NCBI GenBank assembly: GCA_937981515.1
Contig: CALJNY010000098.1
Span: forward strand, 1 to 5,810
Reading direction: 5' to 3'
Origin: an uncultured Collinsella sp.
GTDB lineage: Bacteria > Actinomycetota > Coriobacteriia > Coriobacteriales > Coriobacteriaceae
DNA: 5,810 nucleotides
Under the pieces are notes generated by a model that was not told the DNA's origin, did not search any database, and worked only from the letters and a program-made list of their open reading frames with translations. Position numbers and translations under genes: made by a program. Below are positions 1 through 5,401 of this stretch, in pieces (position 1 is the stretch's first letter; each line of letters opens with the position of its first letter).

Positions 1-805
1 TGGCGTGGTCGATGCCCAGGCCAACGTTGGAGAAGCCAATGCCGGCGACATACTGGCCCAGAGCCATGCCCTCGCGGCCGGAGCCGGGCTGACCGGACTT
101 GGCCTCGGCAACGGAGTCGCGCAGGTTCTCGCTGATCAGCTTAATGGCCTCAAAGTGGAACATGTCGGAAAGCTCCCAGGCGCCCTTGGTGGTGTAGCCC
201 TCGATGGCGTGGGTCAGTGCGTCCATGCCAGTGGAAGCGGTCAGGCCGGCGGGCATGGAAGCCATCATGTCGGGATCGACGACAGCAACCTCGGGGGCGT
301 CGTTGGTGTCAACGCACACGAACTTGCGGACCTTCTCGGGGTCAGTGATGACGTAGTTGATGGTCACCTCGGCAGCGGTACCGGCGGTCGTCGGCACAGC
401 GATGGTGAACACGGCGTGGTTCTTAGTCGGAGCAACGCCCTCGAGGCTGCGGACATCGGCAAACTCGGGGTTGTTGATGATGATGCCGATGGCCTTAGCG
501 GTGTCCATGGAGGAGCCGCCACCGATGGTCACGATAGCGTCAGCCTCGGCGGCTTTGAAGGCCTCGACGCCGTCCTTGACGTTCTGAATCGTGGGGTTGG
601 GCTTGATCTCGGAGTAGAGGCTCCAGGCGATGCCAGCGGCGTCGAGCTCGTCGGTCACCTTGGCGGTAACGCCAAACTTGACCAGATCGGGATCGGAGCA
701 GACGAAGATCTTCTTGTAGCCGCGACGCTGGAGCTCGCCGGGGATCTCCTTGATGGCGCCGGAACCATGATAAGAGATGGTATTGAGAACGAAACGATTA
801 GCCAT
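1..805 (-). CDS. fucO: FucO-type iron-dependent alcohol dehydrogenase (lactaldehyde/1,2-propanediol oxidoreductase), 3' end cut by window edge
   Basis: The first 268 residues of a group III iron alcohol dehydrogenase are visible. Family knowledge: cytoplasmic FucO reduces L-lactaldehyde from fucose or rhamnose breakdown to 1,2-propanediol with NADH. It opens MANRFVLN, very close to my recollection of E. coli FucO (MANRMILN). The nucleotide-binding GGGS is at residues 95-98, NNPEFADVRSLEG at 111-123, and the family signature PTTAGTAAEVT at 138-148. Iron ligands are visible as Asp195 and His199 (in DALTHAIEGY), with His267 as the third near the edge; the fourth lies outside. E. coli FucO is about 382 residues, so roughly 110 are missing. 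The start is the ATG at 803-805, preceded by GGGAGGC (minus strand, 811-817) about six bases away. The residue before His267 is Asp266, where E. coli has Val. Other group III dehydrogenases are possible, but the long FucO-specific identity makes this call strong. Confidence 0.93.
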   Translation of the reverse strand, partial: MANRFVLNTISYHGSGAIKEIPGELQRRGYKKIFVCSDPDLVKFGVTAKVTDELDAAGIAWSLYSEIKPNPTIQNVKDGVEAFKAAEADAIVTIGGGSSMDTAKAIGIIINNPEFADVRSLEGVAPTKNHAVFTIAVPTTAGTAAEVTINYVITDPEKVRKFVCVDTNDAPEVAVVDPDMMASMPAGLTASTGMDALTHAIEGYTTKGAWELSDMFHFEAIKLISENLRDSVAEAKSGQPGSGREGMALGQYVAGIGFSNVGLGIDHA

Positions 806-847
806 TGATAGCCTCCCATCGTGTGCGAGGCACCCATTACGCCCCGC

Positions 848-920
848 GCTATAAGTCCCATCCTAACGCTTTTGAAACAAAAAACGCGTGAGAACATCAA
901 AAGTGTTAAAGCGTTTCAAC
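848..920 (-). promoter_or_regulatory. Candidate fucO promoter and LacI-type operator region
   Basis: GTTAAAGCGTTTCAAC (905-920) is an imperfect 16-bp palindrome, 12 of 16 positions symmetric, with a central CG as in LacI/GalR-family operators and cre-like sites. A related element, AACGCTTTTGAAAC, lies at 865-878. It repeats the octamer AACGCTTT, whose reverse complement is at 908-915. On the minus strand two weak promoters can be drawn: TTGAAA (914-919) - 17 bp - TGTTCT (891-896), and TTTCAA (872-877) - 18 bp - TATAGC (848-853). Either -35 would overlap an operator-like element, which fits sugar-responsive repression, but the regulator is not in the window. This is an inference from pattern only. 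Confidence 0.4.
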
Positions 921-934
921 AGAATAACGGAGCC

Positions 935-968
935 CTAGTCCTTCCCTCCCGACAGCAGCGAAGGCTAG
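935..968. repeat. Imperfect inverted repeat between fucO and the LURP-one gene
   Basis: CTAG-T-CCTTC (935-944) can pair with GAAGGCTAG (960-968) around a 15-nt loop, giving nine base pairs with one bulged T. No T-run follows on either strand, so it is not a canonical terminator. It sits at the start of the AT-rich stretch, between the two divergent transcription units. Its role is unknown and a chance match is possible. Confidence 0.3.
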
Positions 969-1040
969 ATTATAGGAGCAATCGCCCAAAGAATACGACC
1001 GACTCAGTCTATAAATTGTTTCTGTTTTAGCAATATATGT

Positions 1041-1069
1041 TTGACAATACGTTTATAAAAAGATACTTT
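1041..1069 (+). promoter_or_regulatory. Strong sigma-70-type promoter upstream of the LURP-one gene
   Basis: A perfect -35 box TTGACA (1041-1046), an exact 17-bp spacer and a -10 box TACTTT (1064-1069) point to transcription starting near 1076. This would leave a leader of about 140 nt before the ATG at 1218. The region is AT-rich, which raises the chance of accidental boxes, but a consensus -35 at optimal spacing just upstream of an otherwise promoterless gene is good support. A short inverted repeat, TTGCAG (1135-1140) with CTGCAA (1150-1155), lies in the leader. Confidence 0.6.
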
Positions 1070-1217
1070 GTAATGAATAACATGCATGCAGCAAATAACG
1101 TCATTCATTTTGTTAGAAATTGCCCATGCGGTTATTGCAGCTGCATCTACTGCAACGTACAGCGCAATTCTCCGCACGAAGCAGAAGACGGTTCCAATTC
1201 GATTGAGGCGATGACAC

Positions 1218-1757
1218 ATGGTGGCTAGTGGTCCTAAATCGAGCAAGACGGCTACAAACGAATATCAAATCTCAATTGAAGGTAACCCTTATCCGCATAC
1301 TCTGGCTCTCATCAACCCAGCGGGAGACAACCTCAACATCAAAAAACATGGGTTCACGGGTCCACTAGGACAGCTATTGAGTCTTAAATATACCGTTTAT
1401 GACGATGCAAATGAAAAACTCTTCACTGTCGTCGACGGTGGTTTTAGCAACATGCCCAGGGTTGCGCTCATCATCGAACACGAGGAAGTTGCGGTGTTTG
1501 ATTATGGCCTAAACAGACTTGAGATGAAGTGCGTAACGAACATACCGAATTACACAATAAAAGGTAACTTCCTATTTGGAGATTACGATATATTCAGCCA
1601 ACGGGAAGTGAAACTATCTTCAGTTATCGTCCTTCAATGTGATAAACAATCGTGCTTTAGCATACAGGTTTTGGATAAAGCCGAATTAGCCGCCGCAATT
1701 GGAATACCTACAGCCATTGCCCTTCTTAGGGCTCGGATTGAAGAGCATCTCGAATAA
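1218..1757 (+). CDS. LURP-one-related (LOR / tubby C-terminal-like) domain protein
   Basis: A 179-residue protein with no signal peptide or membrane segment, so probably cytoplasmic. From about residue 50 it shows the rhythm of the LURP-one/YxjI (DUF567) beta-barrel fold: short strands of the type YTVYDDANEKLFTVV (58-72), a middle strand pair, then the characteristic PNYTIKGNFLFGDYDI (110-125). It ends with SCFSIQVLD (145-153) and a hydrophobic helix, AAAIGIPTAIALLRARI (158-174). The length is usual for the family, whose fold relates to tubby and phospholipid scramblases; its bacterial function is not established. Recognition is by pattern, without alignment. The ATG at 1218 is chosen because GAGG (1205-1208) precedes it by nine bases and the other ATG at 1211 reads into a stop after five codons. 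The gene is much AT-richer than fucO and ygiQ (one 60-base line counts 40% G+C) and uses ATA, AAA and TTA codons freely, suggesting acquisition. It stands alone, divergent from fucO. Confidence 0.72.
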   Translation: MVASGPKSSKTATNEYQISIEGNPYPHTLALINPAGDNLNIKKHGFTGPLGQLLSLKYTVYDDANEKLFTVVDGGFSNMPRVALIIEHEEVAVFDYGLNRLEMKCVTNIPNYTIKGNFLFGDYDIFSQREVKLSSVIVLQCDKQSCFSIQVLDKAELAAAIGIPTAIALLRARIEEHLE

Positions 1758-2049
1758 ATCGCAAAAAGCAGTTCGTAGCAACATTCAGGAGCTGGATAGT
1801 TTTTTCTGGCTCCTGGAACTGTATTACATAGTCTGCAAATTGTTCGAAACCACGTCCATGATCCGCAGTAATGGTGGTATGTTTTTTCAACTCCTGCGTA
1901 AACGCTACTTTCAAAAAGGATATCGAAACACTATCTAAATTGTTGCAAGACTCATCCAGACTAATAATAGAATAGCTGCTCAGAAAGGCTCTACAAAGCA
2001 ATAAAGAGGACAGTTCTCCGCCTTGATTATCAACTTGATTACTGTCGTC
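1726..2049 (-). pseudogene. Possible remnant of an IS30-like transposase (DDE core fragment)
   Basis: A minus-strand frame is open from 2049 to a stop at 1726-1728 and overlaps the tail of the LURP-one gene by 32 bases. It has no ATG start or ribosome site where one is needed. Reading past its upstream stop (TAA, 2050-2052) the frame continues with GWTYVRAFYSK. Its middle reads LSSYSIISL, then NLDSVSISFL, then TITADHGRGFEQF (the TITADHGRGF part at 1846-1875). This order resembles IS30-family transposases, where I recall SRYTIILRL, GKDSVSVNQ and a (S/T)(L/I)T-x-D-x-G-x-E-(F/L)A block holding the second catalytic Asp. The usual following YF-x-DP-x-SPWQRGTNEN block is missing in all three frames, so any such gene is broken. 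TADHG also occurs in alkaline-phosphatase-superfamily proteins, but nothing else here fits them. I treat this as a weak homology-by-eye call. Confidence 0.33.
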
Positions 2050-2202
2050 TTATTTTGAATAAAAAGCTCTGACATATGTCCATCCCCTTAACTAATAATC
2101 ATAGCTGGAAAGATGACATTTTTATTCTATAGCCTCAAGTAACACGCTTTACTGACGTCAAATCTTGTCATTACAAACATGCACCTTAGCGCTTAAGACT
2201 CC
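2050..2202. other. AT-rich intergenic stretch without a supportable gene
   Basis: No frame here has a ribosome site and recognisable protein. One 60-base line (2041-2100) counts 33% G+C, the lowest sampled in the window. A TGACGTCA palindrome is embedded near 2152-2159. I see no terminal inverted repeats that would mark an intact insertion sequence end. It is probably the continuation of the decayed segment at 1726-2049. Confidence 0.5.
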
Positions 2203-2232
2203 AAAAAAGGGGCGGCCGAGATGGCCGTCCCC
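2203..2232 (-). terminator. Rho-independent terminator of the DUF1275 gene
   Basis: On the minus strand a G+C-rich stem, GGGG(A)CGGCC pairing with GGCCGCCCC (forward 2209-2217 with 2223-2232, one bulged base, 5-nt loop), is followed directly by six T residues (forward A-run 2203-2208). It lies about 50 bases past the DUF1275 stop codon and is the clearest terminator in the window. In the plus direction it lacks a downstream T-run. Confidence 0.85.
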
Positions 2233-2250
2233 TACCCAATATTGATCAGT

Positions 2251-2277
2251 GCGGCAAAGGAACAGCCCCTTTGCCGC
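2251..2277 (-). repeat. Perfect 10-bp stem-loop just after the DUF1275 stop codon
   Basis: GCGGCAAAGG (2251-2260) and CCTTTGCCGC (2268-2277) are exact reverse complements around a 7-nt loop. The stem begins six bases after the minus-strand stop codon (2284-2286). No T-run follows it on the minus strand, so the downstream hairpin at 2203-2232 is the likely terminator. This one may protect the mRNA 3' end or act as a pause element. Confidence 0.6.
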
Positions 2278-2283
2278 AATCGG

Positions 2284-3000
2284 TTACTTTCGGCAGCCCT
2301 CTTTCCAAGCCTCGGCCGCAACCTTCCAGCGTAAGCGCAAGTCGCGCTCGCGGTCGATGAACATGATGGCAAACGCGACAAACAGCAGCAAGCTCGCCAC
2401 GACGATGGCGTGCAGCCCCATGCGCTCAATACACCAGTTGCCCAACACGGCGCCAAACACAAAGGTAAAGATCACGCCAAAGTACAGCAGGCCGTTTTCC
2501 AAAAAGCCGCGCCTGTGGGTGATGATGTAATCGTCCACGTTTTGCAGCGCGTTGCGCAAGTTGCCGATGCACATGGTCGTAGCGATGCCGTGACCGTGGA
2601 TCTTGCGGAAGCTCTCGACCTGCATGCCGCAGGCAAACGAGGTGAGGCAGTTGGCGAGCAGGTTGAAATTGCCGCCCGGGATAAAGCTCACGCCCAGCAA
2701 GATGACGGCTTCAAAGAACACCGTCACCTGACGCCAGTGGATCACGCTGCCAAACCGCTCGTGTACCAGATCGGCAAGCATAATACCCACGGCAAACGAC
2801 ACCACTGGGAAGAAGTAGCGCCCCGCAAGTGCCCAGTTGCCCTCCGAGATGCTCACGCCCACGAGCAGGATGTTGCCTGTCTGCGCGTTGGCGAAAACAT
2901 GGTCGCGCCCAATGTACGAATACACGTCCATAAAGCCACCGGCGAGCGCCAAGATGATGCCCAGCTCAATAGACTCCGATATCTGTTTGGCACGCTGCAT
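2284..3000 (-). CDS. DUF1275 / YoaK-family integral membrane protein
   Basis: A 238-residue membrane protein of the YoaK (DUF1275) family, whose biochemical function is not established. The family's N-terminal motif appears as GGFMDVYSYIG (21-31) followed by VFANAQTGNILLVG (35-48). The second family motif is at about 125-152: GMQVESFRKIHGHGIATT followed by GNLRNAL. Hydrophobic segments lie around 11-29, 62-79, 92-107, 113-126, 171-188 and 197-215, giving about six membrane spans. A basic cytoplasmic-type tail ends in CRK. The length is typical of the family. The start is the ATG at 2998-3000 because AAGGAGGA (minus strand, 3010-3017) lies nine bases upstream. The ATG nearer that site is out of frame, and the frame open further upstream to 3249 lacks family sequence. 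It diverges from ygiQ and has its own terminator, so it is a single-gene unit. C74-like metal or catalytic motifs are not evident. Confidence 0.9.
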   Translation of the reverse strand: MQRAKQISESIELGIILALAGGFMDVYSYIGRDHVFANAQTGNILLVGVSISEGNWALAGRYFFPVVSFAVGIMLADLVHERFGSVIHWRQVTVFFEAVILLGVSFIPGGNFNLLANCLTSFACGMQVESFRKIHGHGIATTMCIGNLRNALQNVDDYIITHRRGFLENGLLYFGVIFTFVFGAVLGNWCIERMGLHAIVVASLLLFVAFAIMFIDRERDLRLRWKVAAEAWKEGCRK

Positions 3001-3009
3001 CGTCGTGCA

Positions 3010-3017
3010 TCCTCCTT
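3010..3017 (-). promoter_or_regulatory. Ribosome binding site of the DUF1275 gene
   Basis: AAGGAGGA on the minus strand is a near-perfect anti-16S match. It fixes the start at 3000 (nine-base spacing) rather than at any upstream codon in the longer open frame. Confidence 0.85.
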
Positions 3018-3196
3018 GTTGACGACTCTCTCGTGCGTTGGCGGAAACATAGCCGCCGTTCATACTGTAACCCATTGACAACATGACGTGCGCGCGAGAC
3101 GGGTTCTCCAACGCGCAGATACACAGTCTGGAAACAAACAGCGGGCGCGGCGCCGGCACCCGCATCGACACGCCGATCCGCCGGCTCGTGTACTCC

Positions 3197-3237
3197 ACCA
3201 GTCTTTTTAGCCCCGTCCCAAAAAGACTGGTTACAAT
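3197..3237 (+). promoter_or_regulatory. Perfect inverted repeat abutting a -10 box, upstream of ygiQ
   Basis: ACCAGTCTTTTT (3197-3208) and AAAAAGACTGGT (3220-3231) are exact 12-bp reverse complements with an 11-nt C-rich loop. TACAAT (3232-3237), five of six matches to the -10 consensus, begins at the very next base. No good -35 exists 16-18 bp upstream, because the repeat occupies that space. The ygiQ start is 32 bases beyond the box. An operator for a dimeric regulator, possibly an activator given the absent -35, fits the layout. A read-through terminator or leader hairpin is the alternative. Confidence 0.5.
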
Positions 3238-3258
3238 TACGTGCAGCATACAAACACC

Positions 3259-3265
3259 GGGAGGG
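3259..3265 (+). promoter_or_regulatory. Ribosome binding site that selects the GTG start of ygiQ
   Basis: GGGAGGG ends three bases before the GTG at 3269-3271. The spacing is slightly short, but no ATG in this frame nearby has a comparable site. The frame is open back to an ATG at 3083, but those extra 62 codons show no YgiQ-like sequence. Confidence 0.75.
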
Positions 3266-3268
3266 ATC

Positions 3269-5401
3269 GTGGCAAAAAAGCCTCAGCACGCTCAGAACAA
3301 CCAGCGCAGCCAGCAGGGCAAACAGGGCCAGCAGCAAAAGCGCGGCGGTAAGGCGCAGGGCTCGCGACCCACGCACGCCTCTGCAGCGCCCACACGCCCC
3401 TGGCGTCCGGGCCGCGACAAGTTCCTCCCCGTCAGCCGCGCCGATATGGACGCGCGCGACTGGGACCAGTGCGACTTCGTCTACATCTGCGGCGACGCCT
3501 ACGTGGACCACCCCAGCTTTGGCATGGCCATCATCAGCCGCGTCCTCGACGCGCACGGCTACAAGGTGGGCATCATCTGCCAGCCCGACTGGACCGACCC
3601 CGCCAGCATCACTGTGCTCGGCGAGCCGCGCCTGGGCTTTTTGGTCAGCGCCGGCAACATGGACTCCATGGTCAACCACTATTCGGTGACCAAGCACCGC
3701 CGCCACACCGACGCCTATACCCCCGGTGGCGAGGAGGGTCACCGCCCCAACCGAGCCGTCACGGTCTACGGCAACCTTATCCGCCAGACGTTCAAGGATG
3801 CCCCCATCATCATCGGCGGCATCGAGGCGAGCCTACGCCGTCTGGCCCACTATGACTACTGGCAGGACAAGCTCAAGCGCTCGGTACTGCTCGACTCGGG
3901 CGCCGACATCCTCATCTACGGCATGGGCGAGCACGCGATTGTCGAGATTGCCGACGCGCTCGACGCGGGGCTACCCGTCGATCAGATCACCTATATCAAC
4001 GGCACCGTCTACCGCACGGGTTCGCTCGACGAGGTCTACGACTACGACCTGCTGCCCAGCTGGGACGACCTTGCCGCCGACAAGCTCAACTACGCGCGCA
4101 GCTTCAATGTGCAGCAGCAGAATATGGACCCCATCACCGGACACCGCCTGGTAGAGCCCTACCCCAACAGCGTCTATGTAGTGCAGAACCCGCCATCGGC
4201 GACGCTCACCACCGACGAGATGGACGAGGTTGCCGAACTCCCCTACGCACGCGATTGGCATCCCGATTACGACGCGGCGGGCGGCGTGCCGGCCTTTGCC
4301 GAGATCAAGTTTTCCATTAGCTCCAACCGCGGGTGCTTTGGTGAGTGCTCGTTTTGCGCCCTCACCTTCCACCAGGGTCGCGTGCTGCAGATGCGCAGCC
4401 ACGATTCGATCATGCGCGAGGCTGAGCTGCTCACGCGCGATCCCGAGTTTAAGGGCTACATCAACGACGTGGGAGGACCGACGGCCAACTTTAGCCGTCC
4501 CGCCTGCGACAAACAGCTCAAGCACGGCGTGTGCAAGAACAAGCGCTGCCTGTGGCCGAGCGTGTGCAAGAACATGGTGGTCGACGAGAGCGGCTACACG
4601 CAGCTGCTGCGCGACCTGCGTCAGCTGCCGGGCGTCAAAAAGGTCTTCGTCCGCAGCGGCATCCGCTTTGACTACACCATGGCCGACGCCTCGGACGAGT
4701 TTTTGCGCGAGCTGCTGGAGCACCATGTCTCGGGCCAGCTACGCGTAGCACCCGAGCACGTGAGCGATGCGGTGCTGTCCGTGATGGGCAAGCCGAGCCG
4801 CGCCGTCTACGACGCGTTCTGCCGTAAATTTGAGCGCTTGAACCGCGAATACGGACTCAAGCAGTACGTAGTGCCGTACCTAATCTCGAGCCATCCCGGT
4901 TCAACGATGAAGGAAGCCGTGGACCTTGCCGAAGCCGTGCGCGACATGGGCTACATGCCCGAGCAGGTGCAGGACTTCTACCCCACCCCATCCACCATGT
5001 CGACCTGCATGTACTACACCGGCGTGGATCCGCGCACCATGGAGCCGATCTACGTGGCGCGCGACCCGCACGAGAAGGCCATGCAACGTGCGCTCATCCA
5101 GTATCGCAAGCCCGAGAACTACAAGCTCGTGCGCGAGGCGCTGGAAAAAGCCGGCCGCCGCGATCTGATTGGCTACACCAAGCATTGCCTGATTCGTCCC
5201 GTGCCGCCGCGCCCGGGCGAGACATCTGCCAACGGCGGGCATGGAACCGGCAAGAAGGGCGGCAAGCCGCACGGTGGCGCCGGCAAGGGGCCCAAGGGTA
5301 GCAAGGGGCACAGCGGCATGTCGCGCGCACAGAACACTGCCGGTCGCAATCGCGCGGCCCAGGGGCGTCAGGGCGCCAACGGAGGCGGACGCCGCAACTA
5401 G
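3269..5401 (+). CDS. ygiQ: YgiQ-family radical SAM protein
   Basis: A 710-residue radical SAM protein closely following E. coli YgiQ (about 739 residues) throughout. The reaction is not known; the family is cytoplasmic and uses a [4Fe-4S] cluster with S-adenosylmethionine. A basic Gln/Gly-rich tail (1-44) precedes the YgiQ N-terminal domain, with GDAYVDHPSFGMA (75-87), GNMDSM and GGIEASLRR (183-191). The radical SAM core carries RGCFGECSFC, so the cluster cysteines are Cys356, Cys360 and Cys363 (CxxxCxxC), followed by DVGGPTANF and further cysteines in a C-x4-C-x4-C type patch. The C-terminal DUF3362-like part includes QVQDFYPTP and YYTG (582-585). The last 60 or so residues (about 648-710) are a Gly/Lys/Arg low-complexity tail. 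The start is the GTG at 3269, after GGGAGGG. All core motifs are intact, so it should be active. It is a single-gene unit between a divergent and a convergent neighbour. Confidence 0.95.
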   Translation: MAKKPQHAQNNQRSQQGKQGQQQKRGGKAQGSRPTHASAAPTRPWRPGRDKFLPVSRADMDARDWDQCDFVYICGDAYVDHPSFGMAIISRVLDAHGYKVGIICQPDWTDPASITVLGEPRLGFLVSAGNMDSMVNHYSVTKHRRHTDAYTPGGEEGHRPNRAVTVYGNLIRQTFKDAPIIIGGIEASLRRLAHYDYWQDKLKRSVLLDSGADILIYGMGEHAIVEIADALDAGLPVDQITYINGTVYRTGSLDEVYDYDLLPSWDDLAADKLNYARSFNVQQQNMDPITGHRLVEPYPNSVYVVQNPPSATLTTDEMDEVAELPYARDWHPDYDAAGGVPAFAEIKFSISSNRGCFGECSFCALTFHQGRVLQMRSHDSIMREAELLTRDPEFKGYINDVGGPTANFSRPACDKQLKHGVCKNKRCLWPSVCKNMVVDESGYTQLLRDLRQLPGVKKVFVRSGIRFDYTMADASDEFLRELLEHHVSGQLRVAPEHVSDAVLSVMGKPSRAVYDAFCRKFERLNREYGLKQYVVPYLISSHPGSTMKEAVDLAEAVRDMGYMPEQVQDFYPTPSTMSTCMYYTGVDPRTMEPIYVARDPHEKAMQRALIQYRKPENYKLVREALEKAGRRDLIGYTKHCLIRPVPPRPGETSANGGHGTGKKGGKPHGGAGKGPKGSKGHSGMSRAQNTAGRNRAAQGRQGANGGGRRN

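Noticed and set aside
5..808. Long plus-strand open frame (267 codons) opposite fucO
   Set aside because: It mirrors the fucO codons on the other strand and reads as Gly/Val/Asp/His-rich nonsense without family motifs. It is the usual antisense artefact of G+C-rich coding DNA.
1037..1228. 63-codon plus-strand frame from ATG 1037 as a gene
   Set aside because: The good promoter at 1041-1069 lies inside its 5' end, so its start would not be transcribed from it, and no ribosome site is seen. Only the shorter version from 1082 is kept as a low-interest finding.
1786..1815. CAGGAGC / GCTCCTG inverted repeat downstream of the LURP-one stop as a terminator
   Set aside because: The stem is only seven clean base pairs, the T-run lies in the 16-nt loop rather than after the stem, and no T-run follows.
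2410..3078. Plus-strand open frame of 222 codons opposite the DUF1275 gene
   Set aside because: It is antisense to a clearly recognised membrane protein, with no ribosome site and a composition typical of a shadow frame.
3075..3103. TTGACA at 3075-3080 as a plus-strand promoter for ygiQ
   Set aside because: Seventeen bases downstream the sequence is G+C-rich with no -10-like hexamer.
3001..3249. Upstream extension of the DUF1275 frame
   Set aside because: AAGGAGGA at 3010-3017 and the family's usual N-terminus both place the start at 3000. The extension is Arg-rich intergenic translation.
3083..3268. Upstream extension of ygiQ to the ATG at 3083
   Set aside because: The 62 extra residues have no YgiQ-like sequence and the ATG has no good ribosome site. 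They would span the inverted repeat and -10 box, while GGGAGGG supports the GTG at 3269.
3971..4726. Minus-strand open frame of 251 codons inside ygiQ
   Set aside because: It lies wholly within the recognised radical SAM core on the opposite strand and has no motifs of its own.
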